From Salinisphaera hydrothermalis C41B8 (GTDB lineage: Bacteria > Pseudomonadota > Gammaproteobacteria > Nevskiales > Salinisphaeraceae), in contig NZ_APNK01000013.1 of NCBI RefSeq assembly GCF_000732535.1, positions 29,804 to 93,803 on the forward strand: 64,000 nt of DNA, read 5' to 3'. This document shows positions 8,201 through 17,460 of the stretch, piece after piece; within the stretch, counting starts at the first letter, position 1; each line of letters starts with the position of its first letter. The position numbers and the translations under genes were made by a program. The notes under the pieces were generated by a model that saw nothing but the letters and a program-made list of their open reading frames with translations, made no database searches and was not told the origin of the DNA.

Positions 8201-10098
8201 GAAGACTCCTTGTCACTTTCTTCGGATGCCCCGTTGCCTGCCGCCGAGCGGATGCTCGCGGCCTCGGCGCGTTCGGCGCGGGCCCGGCGCCGATCCTCGT
8301 CGGTTCGCTTGGGGGCGTAATAGATGATGGTATCGCCGATATCCGGCCGCGCGCCGCCGGCGGCCGGCGACAACAACAGCGTCTTGTCGTCGTGCAGTAC
8401 GGCAATGGGAATCGCCTCCGGCGAGCGGTCGCGCTTGAGATCGTCGTAGCCGTAGTTCTCGGTCAACTTGGTCTTGTAGAACTGCCAGTTCTGGAAATGA
8501 TGGCGCCAGAGTTCTTCGTACTGCGCGGACTCGTCGAAGGCCGGCCGGCCGCGTAGCGGACGCGCGACGACCTTGGAATCGTTGTTTTCGTCGGCGGCAT
8601 ACATCGGCAGCTGGAACACGCGATCATGTTCCAGGCTGTTGGAGAAATGCGAACACACCAGCGCGTTGTAGGCATCGTTGCTGGTCGCCGCCAGCATGCA
8701 GGCGATCTCGTTGAGTTCCAGTGATTGCTGGATGGTCTCGGACAGCACTTCGCCGTAGAGCACACGCACGCCCGCCAGCCGCGCCGTACGCAGGCGATGC
8801 CAGGACGAATCCACCAGCAGCACCTGGACATGCAGCTCATTGGACAAAGCTCTGGCGAGTTCGGTCGACCACGGCGACGCGCCGACAATCAGCACGCCGT
8901 TGGGCTCCACCGATAGCCGCAGCCAGCGCGCGATCCGGCCCAACGAAAAGCCGTGCAGAATGACCGACGCGAACACGATGGCGAAGATCAGCGGCAGGAG
9001 TTGCTGGGCGCCGCCATAGCCGGCCTGGATCAGCGTCGGCGCGAACACACCGGCCACGGCCGCGGCCACGATGCCGCGCGGGGCGATCCAGCCCACCAGC
9101 AAGCGATCGCGCCATTCCATGTCGGTGAACATCGTAGCCAGGAACACTGCCACCGGCCGGGCGACGAACAGCACCACCGCGACCAGAGCGGCGGCATGCC
9201 AATCCAGATGACGCAGCACCTTCGGATCGAGATCGGCCGTGAGCACGATGAACACCGACGACACCAACAGGATGGTGACGTACTCCTTGAACCGCCGCAG
9301 TTCGGCCATGCCGGCGACGTTCATGTTGCCGAGCACCATGCCCATCACGGTCACCGCGAGCAATCCGGCCTCGGCGAATATCTCGCTGGCCAGACCGTAG
9401 ATCACGAGCACGCAGGCAATGGTCAACGGCGCCTTCAGATATTCCGGTACCCAGATATGGTTGAACGCCCAGCCCAGCAGCCACGCCACCCCGCCACCAA
9501 GCGCTAGCGAAATCAGGATCGCCAGGCCCAGCTCGAAGAACACCTGGGCCCCGCCGCCCGGATAGGCCCCCGACAGCACAAAGTACTGGAACACCAGAAC
9601 CGCGAGCAGCGCGCCGATCGGGTCGTTGATGATGCCTTCCCACTTCAGATACGACGCCGTGCGCCGGTTCAATCCGGCCTGGCGCAGCATGGGAATGATC
9701 ACGGTCGGGCCGGTGACCACCAGAATGGCGCCGAACAGCAGCGACACCGGCAGGCTCAGCGCGCCGACTAAGTAGGCGGCGGTCGAATACAGCCCCCAAG
9801 CCAGCATCGAACCTAGGGTGACCAGCCGTCGTACGCCGGAGGCGGCCTCCTTGAATTCATGCAAACGCAGCGACAGTCCGCCTTCGAACAGGATCACGGC
9901 GACCGCGAGGCCCACGATCGGCGACAGCACCGGCCCGATGTCCTCGGACGGATGCATCCACCCCAGCACCGGCCCGGCCACCACACCGGAGACCAGGAAC
10001 AGCACGATCGCGGGCATGCGCAGCCACCACGCGATCCACTGCGAGAACACGCCGAGCGCAATGATCGAAATCAGCAACAGCGAAAGATGGTGTTCCAT
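8197..10098 (-). CDS. Cation:proton antiporter with C-terminal RCK-like domain
   Basis: Residues 1 to about 390 form a CPA-type membrane domain of about 12 segments, with the conserved EGIINDPIGALLAV ion-site motif. From about residue 395 a soluble TrkA-N-like domain begins (GVLIVGASPWSTELARAL), with a strand ending VLLVDSS. Its glycine motif is not the usual GxGxxG, so nucleotide binding may be lost or altered. The family exchanges Na+ or K+ for protons across the cytoplasmic membrane and helps control pH and salt balance. The final 40 residues are charged and low-complexity. It follows the SH3-domain gene after 53 bases. Confidence 0.87.
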   Translation of the reverse strand: MEHHLSLLLISIIALGVFSQWIAWWLRMPAIVLFLVSGVVAGPVLGWMHPSEDIGPVLSPIVGLAVAVILFEGGLSLRLHEFKEAASGVRRLVTLGSMLAWGLYSTAAYLVGALSLPVSLLFGAILVVTGPTVIIPMLRQAGLNRRTASYLKWEGIINDPIGALLAVLVFQYFVLSGAYPGGGAQVFFELGLAILISLALGGGVAWLLGWAFNHIWVPEYLKAPLTIACVLVIYGLASEIFAEAGLLAVTVMGMVLGNMNVAGMAELRRFKEYVTILLVSSVFIVLTADLDPKVLRHLDWHAAALVAVVLFVARPVAVFLATMFTDMEWRDRLLVGWIAPRGIVAAAVAGVFAPTLIQAGYGGAQQLLPLIFAIVFASVILHGFSLGRIARWLRLSVEPNGVLIVGASPWSTELARALSNELHVQVLLVDSSWHRLRTARLAGVRVLYGEVLSETIQQSLELNEIACMLAATSNDAYNALVCSHFSNSLEHDRVFQLPMYAADENNDSKVVARPLRGRPAFDESAQYEELWRHHFQNWQFYKTKLTENYGYDDLKRDRSPEAIPIAVLHDDKTLLLSPAAGGARPDIGDTIIYYAPKRTDEDRRRARAERAEAASIRSAAGNGASEESDKESS

Positions 10099-10151
10099 CG
10101 GCCTGTCAGGCGCGTATCAAGTTGTGGGCACGACGCGGCGTATCGCCGTTG

Positions 10152-10835
10152 TCAGAGCGAATCCCAGCTGCCCTTGCCGCGCCGACGTCGGAACATCGGC
10201 AGCAACAGACCCAGCAGAATACCGCCGAACAGAATCAGCGCGCCGATCTTCATGCCCTCGCGGCGCGACTGCAACGCCTGGTTCTCGTGTTTGAGGCGAT
10301 CGACATCCGAGCGCAGGCTCATCAGTTGCTTGCGATATTTTTCGTTCTCCTTGCTGATGCGAATCGCATCGGCCGAGGTCTCCCGGATATTCTGCAGCTG
10401 CGATTTCAGCTTCTTGTTTTCGTCCACCAGGTTGCGCTTGAGCTCGCCCAGCTTGTCCGAGCCGTGCAGCGCCTGTGCCAGCTCCTTCTTGAGATCGGCG
10501 TTGTCCGATTGCAGCTGGTTGACCTGGTTTTTGAGGTCGGCGACCTGATCGCGCGCGGCCGGCTGATCGGACAGAAAGCGGGTGAGCACATAGCCGGTGT
10601 TGCCCGAGGACGTCCGCACCCGTGTCCAGCCGTTGGACGAGGAACCGAGCGTATCGAGTTTGTCGCCAGCATCCAGCAGTTTCTCGATCCGGTACTTGGT
10701 GCCCGGACCGCTACGCATGTTGATCGACAGTTGATCACTCACGTATTGCGTGGCCGCGCTGGCCGCCACGGAGAACAGCAGGGTCGTACCGAGCAGACTC
10801 GCGACGACGAGCCGGCGCGTCATACGATTGAGCAT
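10152..10835 (-). CDS. SH3-domain membrane protein, YgiM-like (TIGR04211 type)
   Basis: The order is signal peptide (residues about 8-28, cut near ASAA), a bacterial SH3 domain (about 30-90, LSINMRSGPGTKYRIEKLLDAG), a long coiled coil (about 95-195, rich in Lys, Leu and Gln heptads) and one C-terminal membrane helix ending in RRRRGKGSWDSL. This places the SH3 domain and coiled coil in the periplasm, anchored at the C-terminus. The architecture matches the conserved gammaproteobacterial SH3 protein family, whose function is not established; binding to peptidoglycan is an inference from the SH3 type. It is probably the first gene of the leftward group. Confidence 0.85.
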   Translation of the reverse strand: MLNRMTRRLVVASLLGTTLLFSVAASAATQYVSDQLSINMRSGPGTKYRIEKLLDAGDKLDTLGSSSNGWTRVRTSSGNTGYVLTRFLSDQPAARDQVADLKNQVNQLQSDNADLKKELAQALHGSDKLGELKRNLVDENKKLKSQLQNIRETSADAIRISKENEKYRKQLMSLRSDVDRLKHENQALQSRREGMKIGALILFGGILLGLLLPMFRRRRGKGSWDSL

Positions 10836-10896
10836 TGCATCCCTCGAAATATGATGTGGGCAGGTGTTTGAGTCGCCCCCGTACCGGCGAAGCGGA

Positions 10897-10953
10897 AGTG
10901 TAGCAAAGCCCGGGGCAACGACCGACCGGGGCGCTTGCCGGGCGCGCTACACT
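10897..10953. promoter_or_regulatory. Divergent promoter region with mirrored TACACT boxes
   Basis: AGTGTAGC at 10897-10904 is perfectly inverted as GCTACACT at 10946-10953, and GCCCGG/CCGGGC lies inside. Read outward in each direction, the arms give TACACT, a plausible sigma-70 -10 box. One faces the SH3-protein gene (start 10835) and one faces tatD (start 10986). No good -35 boxes are visible. Confidence 0.4.
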
Positions 10954-10985
10954 ACGCGGCCTGATTGTTCCGCCGTAGCGCTTGC

Positions 10986-11774
10986 ATGACCATGATCGAC
11001 ATCGGGGCCAACCTCGCCCACGAAAGCTTCGACGACGACCGCGACGCGGTACTCGACCGCGCGGCCGAGGCCGGCGTGACCCGCTGCATCATCACCGGCA
11101 GCGATCTCGCGAGCAATCGGGCCGCCATTGATCTGGCTGGACGCTACCCGGGCCGCTGTTTCGCGACCGCGGGCCTGCATCCGCATCATGCCAGCGATTG
11201 GAACGATGAACTGGCCGCGATAATGCGCGAATCCGCGGCCGCCGGCGATATCGTTGCGATCGGCGAAACCGGGCTCGATTATTTTCGTGACATCAGTCCG
11301 CGCGATGTCCAGCAACGCGTGTTCGCCGAACAGCTCGCCATCGCCGCCGAACACGGCATGCCGGTCTTTCTGCACCAGCGCGACGCGCATGCCGATTTCA
11401 TCGCTATCCTGCGCGAACATTTGCCTCATCTGCCGCGTGCCGTGGTGCACTGCTTTACCGACGGGCGCGACGTGCTGACCGATTATCTGGCCGAAGATCT
11501 GTACGTCAGCGTGACTGGCTGGATCTGCGATGAGCGCCGCGGCGCCGATCTGTACGACGCCGCGGCCGATATCCCGGACGACCGTTTGATGATCGAGACC
11601 GATTGCCCCTATCTCATGCCGCGTACGATCCGCCCCCGTCCCAAAACCCGGCGCAACGAACCGGCCAATCTGCCCTGGGTGCGGGACAGCGTGGCCGCCG
11701 CGCGCGGCGTGGCGCCGGAATACATCGAGCAACTCACCACGGCGAACGCCGAACGGTTTTTTGCGCTCGTCTGA
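10986..11774 (+). CDS. tatD: TatD family metal-dependent deoxyribonuclease
   Basis: This TIM-barrel hydrolase of 262 residues needs divalent metal. The N-terminus MIDIGANLAHESF follows E. coli TatD rather than the YcfH/YjjV paralogs, which begin with an HxH motif. Metal-ligand motifs include GETGLDYFRD, FLHQRDAH, HCFTDG and the late ETDCPY. TatD is a 3'-5' exonuclease linked to DNA repair and turnover; despite the name it is not needed for Tat export, and no tatABC is nearby. The start could be the ATG at 10986 or at 10992. A TTG at 10965 is in frame but adds residues without family support. Confidence 0.92.
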   Translation: MTMIDIGANLAHESFDDDRDAVLDRAAEAGVTRCIITGSDLASNRAAIDLAGRYPGRCFATAGLHPHHASDWNDELAAIMRESAAAGDIVAIGETGLDYFRDISPRDVQQRVFAEQLAIAAEHGMPVFLHQRDAHADFIAILREHLPHLPRAVVHCFTDGRDVLTDYLAEDLYVSVTGWICDERRGADLYDAAADIPDDRLMIETDCPYLMPRTIRPRPKTRRNEPANLPWVRDSVAAARGVAPEYIEQLTTANAERFFALV

Positions 11775-11882
11775 ACAGGCCGATCGAGCAACTGTCGACT
11801 GGGTGATCCAACGTATGGCATCCCCTGCATCAGCCCGCTATGCTGGGATTTCCCATACGGCTATGAACGACAGGATTGGCCC

Positions 11883-12140
11883 ATGAGCGATACCGACGCC
11901 CTCAAGAAAGATCTCGAGGCCCTGCGCAGCGACCTGCGCGAACTGGCCGAACATGTTCGTCATTCCGGCGAGAAGCGCTATCAGGACGGCGTGAATCAGG
12001 CACGCCATGCCTACGACGATTTGCGTAGCGAAGCCAGCAAGCGCAGCAAGGAAGTCGGCGCCGAAATCGAAGCCCGCCCGTTCACCAGTGTATTTGCCGC
12101 CTTCGGTATCGGCCTGGTGCTGGGCAAGCTGCTTCGCTAG
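11883..12140 (+). CDS. DUF883 (ElaB/YqjD-like) tail-anchored protein
   Basis: The 85-residue protein has an N-terminal charged coiled-coil helix (about 1-60) and a C-terminal membrane helix ending FAAFGIGLVLGKLLR, with the ARPFTSVFAAFG motif typical of ElaB, YqjD and YgaM. These E. coli relatives are inner-membrane tail-anchored proteins that bind ribosomes in stationary phase. The next gene is a YqjE-like membrane protein, as in the E. coli yqjCDEK locus, which supports the assignment. Confidence 0.87.
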   Translation: MSDTDALKKDLEALRSDLRELAEHVRHSGEKRYQDGVNQARHAYDDLRSEASKRSKEVGAEIEARPFTSVFAAFGIGLVLGKLLR

Positions 12141-12150
12141 GTTTCCCGTC

Positions 12151-12627
12151 TTGAGCGTGAAAAGCAAAATTGCGGCAGCCGTATCGCTGCACATGATGGC
12201 GTGGCTGGCGATGCTGATCGCACTCGCCGGCATTGTATTCCTCGCGCTCGGCGTGTTCTGGCTGATTGCCCCGCCGCTTGGCGCGGGCGTGGCAGCGCTC
12301 ATTGTCGGCGGGGGCCTGCTCGGCCTGATCCTGGTGTGCACGCTGGTTGCGGTGATCGTCGGCCGGCTCCGCGCTCGATCGAAACGGCTGGCGCCCCATC
12401 GCAGCACCGATAACCGGATCGAGGAACAGCTTCGGCCCGTAATCGGCGATCGGGCGACCGAATGGGCGAAAGCCAATAGCGGCATTGCCGTGGTCGGCGC
12501 CCTGTCGGCCGGCGTGATCATCGCCGCCAGCCCGAGCATGCGCCGGCTGGTCTACGATGCGGCCCGGCCAATCATCGCCCGCAAGGCGTTGCAGGCCATG
12601 CAGGGGCTCACCGAACCTCGCGACTGA
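12151..12627 (+). CDS. YqjE-like (phage holin superfamily) membrane protein
   Basis: The protein is about 158 residues long with two strong membrane helices (MMAWLAMLIALAGIVFLAL and the segment around AALIVGGGLLGLILV) and a further hydrophobic stretch near GIAVVGALSAGVIIAA. This is the YqjE/holin-superfamily layout, and it partners the DUF883 gene 10 bases upstream. The open frame extends back to 12007 inside that gene, but the family-like part starts at TTG 12151 or GTG 12157; neither has a clear ribosome-binding site. A strong terminator follows. Confidence 0.75.
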   Translation: MSVKSKIAAAVSLHMMAWLAMLIALAGIVFLALGVFWLIAPPLGAGVAALIVGGGLLGLILVCTLVAVIVGRLRARSKRLAPHRSTDNRIEEQLRPVIGDRATEWAKANSGIAVVGALSAGVIIAASPSMRRLVYDAARPIIARKALQAMQGLTEPRD

Positions 12628-12648
12628 CCGCATAGCAAAGTGCACAGC

Positions 12649-12686
12649 AAAAAGGCCCGGCGATCATCGATCGTCGGGCCTTTTTT
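12649..12686. terminator. Bidirectional terminator between yqjE-like gene and ilvD
   Basis: A 12-base stem (GGCCCGGCGATC, loop ATC, then GATCGTCGGGCC, with one G-T pair) is flanked by a run of A on the left and six T on the right. It can therefore end transcription from both convergent genes. Confidence 0.9.
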
Positions 12687-12728
12687 GATCCCGCGAGCCG
12701 AATTCGCACTCGGCTCTGGCTATGGGCC

Positions 12729-14441
12729 TCAGTCCTCGAACGGCTGATCGGTGACCGCGCCTTTCGCAGCACTGCCGACCAGACGCATGTACTTGGCCAG
12801 CACACCGCGCGTGGCATTCGGTGGACGCGGTGCCCATGCCGCACGCCGGCGCTGCAGCTCGTCGTCGTCGACATCGAGATGCAGCTTGCGCTCGTTGGCA
12901 TCGATGATGATGGTGTCGCCTTCCTCGACCAGCGCAATGCCGCCACCGACCGCGGCTTCCGGCGCGACATGGCCGACCACCATGCCGTAGGTGCCGCCCG
13001 AGAAGCGGCCGTCGGTGATCAGGCCGACCTTCTCACCCAGACCGCGCCCGATGAGCGCCGAGGTGGGCGACAACATCTCGCGCATTCCAGGGCCACCCTT
13101 CGGGCCTTCGTAGCGGATCACCACGACGTCGCCAGCGACGATCGATTCATCAAGAATCGCCGCCATGGCCTCTTCTTCCGAATCAAACACCCGCGCCGGA
13201 CCGGTGATCGCCGGTTTCTTCAGGCCGGTGATCTTCGCCACCGCACCTTCCTCGGCCAGGTTGCCGCGCAGGATCGCCAGATGGCCGGACTTATACAGCG
13301 CCTGCTCCATCGGAAGGATCACTTTCTGATACGTCGGCGGCTCATCCGGCACATCGACCAGCGTCTCGGCCAGCGTCGCTCCGGTGATCGTCAGCGTATC
13401 GCCGTGCAGCAGCCCGGCATTGAGCAGCATCTTCATCACCTGCGGAATCCCGCCCGCGCCATGCAGCTGGGTGACCACGAACCGTCCCGAGGGCTTGAGG
13501 TCGCAGAACACCGGCACCTTGGCGCGGATACGCTCGAAGTCGTCGAGCGACAGATCGACCTCGGCCGCCTGGGCAATCGCCAGCAGATGCAGCACGGCGT
13601 TGGTGGAACCGCCCACGGCCATCATCAGCGTAATCGCGTTCTCGAATGCTTTCTTGGTGAGCAGGTCGCGCGGCTTGATGTCCTTCTCGATCGCCTGAAT
13701 CAGGACACGCGCGGACTCGGCCGCGCTGTCGGCCTTCTCGGCGTCCTCGGCCGCCATCGTGGAGGAATACGGCAGGCTCATGCCCATCGCCTCGAAGGCC
13801 GACGACATGCTGTTGGCGGTGTACATGCCGCCACAGGAGCCCGCCCCCGGACAGGCATTGCATTCCACCTGATGCAGGCGCTGCTCATCGATCTGACCGG
13901 CCGCATACTGCCCGACCGCTTCGAACGCGGAGACCAGATTCAGGTCCTCGCCGTCGAGGTGTCCCGGCTTGATCGTGCCGCCGTAAACGAAGATGGCCGG
14001 TACGTTCATGCGCGCGATGGCAATCATCGCGCCCGGCATGTTCTTGTCGCAGCCACCAATGGCCATGACGCCGTCCATCGCTTCGGCCTGAACCGCGGTC
14101 TCGACCGCATCGGCGATCACTTCGCGCGAGACCAGCGAATACTTCATGCCCGGCGTGCCCATCGAGATGCCGTCGGACACCGTGACGGTGCCGAACATCT
14201 GCGACTTGGCACCGCCGGTTTCGAGCGCTTCTTCAGCGCGGCCTGCGAGTGCGTTCAGTCCCATGTTGCAGGGCGTGATAGTCGAGTAACCGTTGGCGAT
14301 GCCGACGATGGGCTTGTTGAAGTCTTCGTCGGTATAACCCATCGCGCGGAGCATCGCGCGGTTTGGGGCGCGCGACGTGCCCTGCGTGATCACCTCACTG
14401 CGGCGGCGCCTCGGTTGGGGCTGATTGTCGTCGGCGGCCAT
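12729..14441 (-). CDS. ilvD: Dihydroxy-acid dehydratase
   Basis: The enzyme dehydrates 2,3-dihydroxy-isovalerate and its ethyl homologue in valine and isoleucine synthesis. Iron-sulfur cysteines are visible as C58 (TITPCNMG), C131 (GGCDKNMPG) and C203 ([14 protein letters not shown]). The C-terminal substrate motif is [11 protein letters not shown]. At 570 residues it belongs to the shorter type found in many bacteria and plants, not the 616-residue E. coli form. A proline- and arginine-rich stretch ([10 protein letters not shown]) precedes the conserved region. ilvA, the other isoleucine gene here, lies about 9 kb away, so the pathway is not one operon. Confidence 0.97.
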   Translation of the reverse strand: MAADDNQPQPRRRRSEVITQGTSRAPNRAMLRAMGYTDEDFNKPIVGIANGYSTITPCNMGLNALAGRAEEALETGGAKSQMFGTVTVSDGISMGTPGMKYSLVSREVIADAVETAVQAEAMDGVMAIGGCDKNMPGAMIAIARMNVPAIFVYGGTIKPGHLDGEDLNLVSAFEAVGQYAAGQIDEQRLHQVECNACPGAGSCGGMYTANSMSSAFEAMGMSLPYSSTMAAEDAEKADSAAESARVLIQAIEKDIKPRDLLTKKAFENAITLMMAVGGSTNAVLHLLAIAQAAEVDLSLDDFERIRAKVPVFCDLKPSGRFVVTQLHGAGGIPQVMKMLLNAGLLHGDTLTITGATLAETLVDVPDEPPTYQKVILPMEQALYKSGHLAILRGNLAEEGAVAKITGLKKPAITGPARVFDSEEEAMAAILDESIVAGDVVVIRYEGPKGGPGMREMLSPTSALIGRGLGEKVGLITDGRFSGGTYGMVVGHVAPEAAVGGGIALVEEGDTIIIDANERKLHLDVDDDELQRRRAAWAPRPPNATRGVLAKYMRLVGSAAKGAVTDQPFED

Positions 14442-14501
14442 GATCGCTCCGGCTGGTAAATAAAAGGCGCCTCAATATACCGTCGCGTCTGCGCCGCGCA
14501 C

Positions 14502-14532
14502 AAAAAAACGGCGCCCGGAGACGCCGTTTTTT
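14502..14532 (-). terminator. Terminator of the peroxiredoxin gene
   Basis: The stem ACGGCG/CGCCGT has an 8-base loop. It is preceded on the + strand by seven A, which become the T run on the - strand, and it lies just after the prx stop. The right side also has six T, so it can work in both directions. Confidence 0.85.
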
Positions 14533-14555
14533 GAACCAGCGGATCGAACGCGGAA

Positions 14556-15191
14556 TCAGCGATTCGGCTGTTTGGTCATCCGCAGATAGGGCTTGAGTTC
14601 GTTCCAGCCCTCGGGGAAATACTGCTTCGCTTCTTCGTTCGACAGCGCCGGCGAAATAATCACGTCGTCGCCGTTCTGCCAGTTGGCCGGCGTGGTGACC
14701 TTGTAATTATCGGTCAGCTGCAGCGAATCGATAACGCGCAGAATCTCGGCAAAGTTGCGACCGGCGCTCTTCGGATAAGTCAGCGTCAGACGAATCTTCT
14801 TGTTCGGATCGATCACGAACACGCTGCGCACCGTCGAGGTATCGCCCTCGTTCGGATGGATCATGTCGTAGAGCTCGGCCACCTTGCGGTCGGTATCGCC
14901 GATGATCGGGAAGGTCGGCGCACAGCCCTGGGTTTCCTCGATGTCCTTCGACCAGGCCTTGTGGTCTTCGACCGAATCGACCGACACGACAATCGGTTTG
15001 GCATTGCGCTTGGCAAACTCGTCGGACAGCTTGGCGGTGGCGCCGATTTCGGTGGTGCACACCGGCGTGAAATCGGCCGGGTGCGACATCAGTACGCCCC
15101 AGCTATCGCCGAGCCACTCGTGAAAATCGATTTCGCCTTCCGTGGTATCCGCGGTGAAGTTCGGCGCGGTATCGCCCAATCTCAGACCCAT
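14556..15191 (-). CDS. Peroxiredoxin, 1-Cys Prx6 type
   Basis: The protein of 211 residues reduces peroxides through the peroxidatic cysteine C45 in PADFTPVCTTE. The long C-terminal region (NWQNGDDVIISPALSNEEA) is typical of the Prx6 group rather than AhpC or Bcp. C90 (QGCAPTF) is a second cysteine, but it is not in a standard resolving position. The start is well supported by AAAGGAG nine bases upstream. The gene is divergent from cutA and has its own terminator, so it is probably monocistronic. Confidence 0.94.
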   Translation of the reverse strand: MGLRLGDTAPNFTADTTEGEIDFHEWLGDSWGVLMSHPADFTPVCTTEIGATAKLSDEFAKRNAKPIVVSVDSVEDHKAWSKDIEETQGCAPTFPIIGDTDRKVAELYDMIHPNEGDTSTVRSVFVIDPNKKIRLTLTYPKSAGRNFAEILRVIDSLQLTDNYKVTTPANWQNGDDVIISPALSNEEAKQYFPEGWNELKPYLRMTKQPNR

Positions 15192-15219
15192 GACGTTCTC
15201 CTTTTATTGCGTGGACGCG

Positions 15220-15225
15220 ATTGTA
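15220..15225 (-). promoter_or_regulatory. Candidate -10 box for the peroxiredoxin gene
   Basis: On the - strand this reads TACAAT, 29 bases before the prx start codon. The -35 region 17 bases further on is weak, so this is only a candidate sigma-70 promoter. Confidence 0.35.
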
Positions 15226-15325
15226 GCAGCGCACGCTCGCACTGCATCGGCGCGGCCATCGACCGCCCCCGACGCGTGGTATATGGTCACGAACCCGTGC
15301 CCGCTCAAGATCACGGAGCCGAACC

Positions 15326-15655
15326 ATGACCGACACCACAGACGATGCCGTCGTTGTATACGTCACCACGCCCGATAACGAGACCGCCCGCGCGATCGCG
15401 GCCGCACTGATCGAGCATCATGAGGCCGCCTGCGTGAATATCGTGTCCGGCGTGGAATCGGTTTATCGCTGGCAAGGCCAAGTGGAAACCGATGCCGAAT
15501 GGCTGCTGGTGATCAAGACACGGCGGGCGCGTCTCGATGCCATCGATGCCCGGCTGGCCGAACTGCATCCCGACGACGTCCCCGAGCGCATCGCCCTGCC
15601 GATCGTCGACGGTGCGCCGGCCTATATGAACTGGCTACTCGACCAGACGCGTTGA
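15326..15655 (+). CDS. cutA: Divalent-cation tolerance protein CutA
   Basis: The protein has 109 residues with the family pattern VYVTTPDNETARAIA, then AACVNIV, SVYRWQGQVETDAEWLLVIKTR (given here by its ends SVYRWQG and LLVIKTR), and a C-terminal ELHPDDVPERIALPI. CutA forms very stable trimers. It has been linked to copper tolerance in E. coli, although its real role is unsettled. Its stop overlaps the dsbD start by one base (TGATG). cutA-dsbD is a conserved gammaproteobacterial pair. Confidence 0.94.
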   Translation: MTDTTDDAVVVYVTTPDNETARAIAAALIEHHEAACVNIVSGVESVYRWQGQVETDAEWLLVIKTRRARLDAIDARLAELHPDDVPERIALPIVDGAPAYMNWLLDQTR

Positions 15656-17460
15656 TGCGCCGATCGCCGTTCGGCGCAGCTGTCGCGCTCGCGCTGTTCC
15701 TTGCCGTACTGCTGATCGCCGGCGCCGGCCTGCGTGTGGCGCATGCGGACGAATCACCGCTGCCGGCGGATCAAGCGTTTCAACCCAGCATCCAGCGATC
15801 GGGCCCGCATATGCTGGTCGTGTCCTGGCGGATCGCGGACGGTACGTATCTGTATCGCCACGCGCTGGACTTCAAGCTGGTCGACGGCGGCAGCGCCCGG
15901 CTGGGCACGCCGCAGATACCGCCCGGGCACAAACATCGCGATCCCTACTTCGGTTCGGTGGAGACCTATCGCCATCGATTGCAGGTGAGTATTCCGATGA
16001 TCGGCCCGCAACCACCGGGCGCCCGATTGCAGGTGACCTATCAAGGCTGTGCCGACGTCGGGCTGTGTTATCCGCCGCAACACGACACGCTGACCCTGCC
16101 GCCCCCGCCGTCGGAGACCGCCGTCGCGCAGGCCGAGCCTCGGACGCGCCACGATACCGCGGCCCCGGCGGATACCGGCGACCGCAGCGCCGACCTTGCT
16201 GCCGCGCTCGGCCGGGCCGATCTGTGGTACACGATGGCACTGTTCTTCGTGCTCGGCATCGGACTGGCGTTCACGCCCTGCATCCTGCCGATGATTCCCA
16301 TCGTCGCCGGCATGCTCGGCACCCGCGATCATTCGCGCCGCCGCGCGGCCGCTCTCACGGGCGCCTATGTTTTCGCGATGGCACTGGCGTACGGTCTGTT
16401 CGGGCTGATCGCGGGCTACTTTGGCGCCAATCTGCAGGCGTGGCTGCAACGGCCGACGATATTGCTGCCGTTCGCGGCGCTATTCGCCATCCTGGCCGCC
16501 GCGAGTTTCGGCTGGTTCGAGCTCCAGATCCCCGCCGGTGTGCGATCGCGTCTGGCTGCCTTGAATATCGGCGGCGGGCTGACCGGCGCGGCCGCTCTGG
16601 GGTTTCTGGCCGCGCTGATCGCCGGGCCTTGTCTCGCGCCACCGCTGGCCGGCGCGCTGCTGTATATCTCGTCGAGCGGCAACGTGCTGACCGGCGCGCT
16701 TGCCTTGTTTTGTCTGGGGCTCGGCATCGGCGCGCCCCTGATCGCGCTTGCGGTATTCGGCGTCGGCGTATTGCCGCGCAGTGGCCCTTGGATGATTGAA
16801 ATCCGGGTTTTCTTCGGCGTACTGCTGGCCGCCATCGGGCTCTGGCTGGCGCTGCGCCTGGCCGCACCGGGCATCGCGCTCGCCGCCTGGGGCGCCTTGG
16901 CCCTGGCGTACGGTGCCTATCTGTCGACCCGCGCGACGATCTCGACCACCACCACCGTACTCAAACGCATGGCGGTGGCCGCGCTGTTCGGCTACGCGGC
17001 TCTGGCGGGCGCGGGTTGGTCGATCGGCGACGGGCGACCTACGGCGCCCCTGGCCGGCGTTGCCTCCGGCAATCGCACGGCGGCCACCCGGGCATCACCG
17101 TTCGAGCAGGTGACCACGCCGGCCCAGCTTTCGCAGGCGCTGGCGGCCGCGCGCCGCGCCGGGCGCCCGGCCGTGGTCGATGTCTATGCCGACTGGTGCG
17201 TGGATTGCGTGCGCATGCAGCACACCGTATTCGCCGACCCGTCGGTGCGACAGGCGCTGTCCCGGGTAGCCGCCATCCAGTTCGACGTCACCGCCTACGA
17301 CCCGGCACAACGAGAGCGCCTGCAGAATCTTAACGTCTTCGGCCCGCCCACACTGCTGTTTTACTCGGGCGGTGCGACGGCGGACAAACCCAGCCGTCGT
17401 CTGGTCGGCACGGTCGACAAAACGAGCTTGATCGACGCGATCCACACCATAGACGGCTGA
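15655..17460 (+). CDS. dsbD: Thiol:disulfide interchange protein DsbD
   Basis: DsbD carries electrons from cytosolic thioredoxin to periplasmic DsbC, DsbG and cytochrome c maturation. All three redox pairs are visible in 601 residues: C132/C138 in the periplasmic alpha domain (GCADVGLCYP), C209 (FTPCILPMIP) and C326 (AGPCLAPPL) in the eight-helix membrane domain, and C515/C518 (ADWCVDCVR) in the C-terminal thioredoxin domain. The N-terminus has a signal peptide ending near AHA. The open frame extends back to 15499 within cutA, but the ATG at 15655 gives the signal peptide directly. Confidence 0.96.
   Translation: MRRSPFGAAVALALFLAVLLIAGAGLRVAHADESPLPADQAFQPSIQRSGPHMLVVSWRIADGTYLYRHALDFKLVDGGSARLGTPQIPPGHKHRDPYFGSVETYRHRLQVSIPMIGPQPPGARLQVTYQGCADVGLCYPPQHDTLTLPPPPSETAVAQAEPRTRHDTAAPADTGDRSADLAAALGRADLWYTMALFFVLGIGLAFTPCILPMIPIVAGMLGTRDHSRRRAAALTGAYVFAMALAYGLFGLIAGYFGANLQAWLQRPTILLPFAALFAILAAASFGWFELQIPAGVRSRLAALNIGGGLTGAAALGFLAALIAGPCLAPPLAGALLYISSSGNVLTGALALFCLGLGIGAPLIALAVFGVGVLPRSGPWMIEIRVFFGVLLAAIGLWLALRLAAPGIALAAWGALALAYGAYLSTRATISTTTTVLKRMAVAALFGYAALAGAGWSIGDGRPTAPLAGVASGNRTAATRASPFEQVTTPAQLSQALAAARRAGRPAVVDVYADWCVDCVRMQHTVFADPSVRQALSRVAAIQFDVTAYDPAQRERLQNLNVFGPPTLLFYSGGATADKPSRRLVGTVDKTSLIDAIHTIDG

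Noticed and set aside
12151..12627. Phage holin and hence prophage remnant
   Set aside because: The holin-superfamily match belongs to the chromosomal YqjE family. It follows a DUF883 gene as in E. coli, and no phage genes are nearby.
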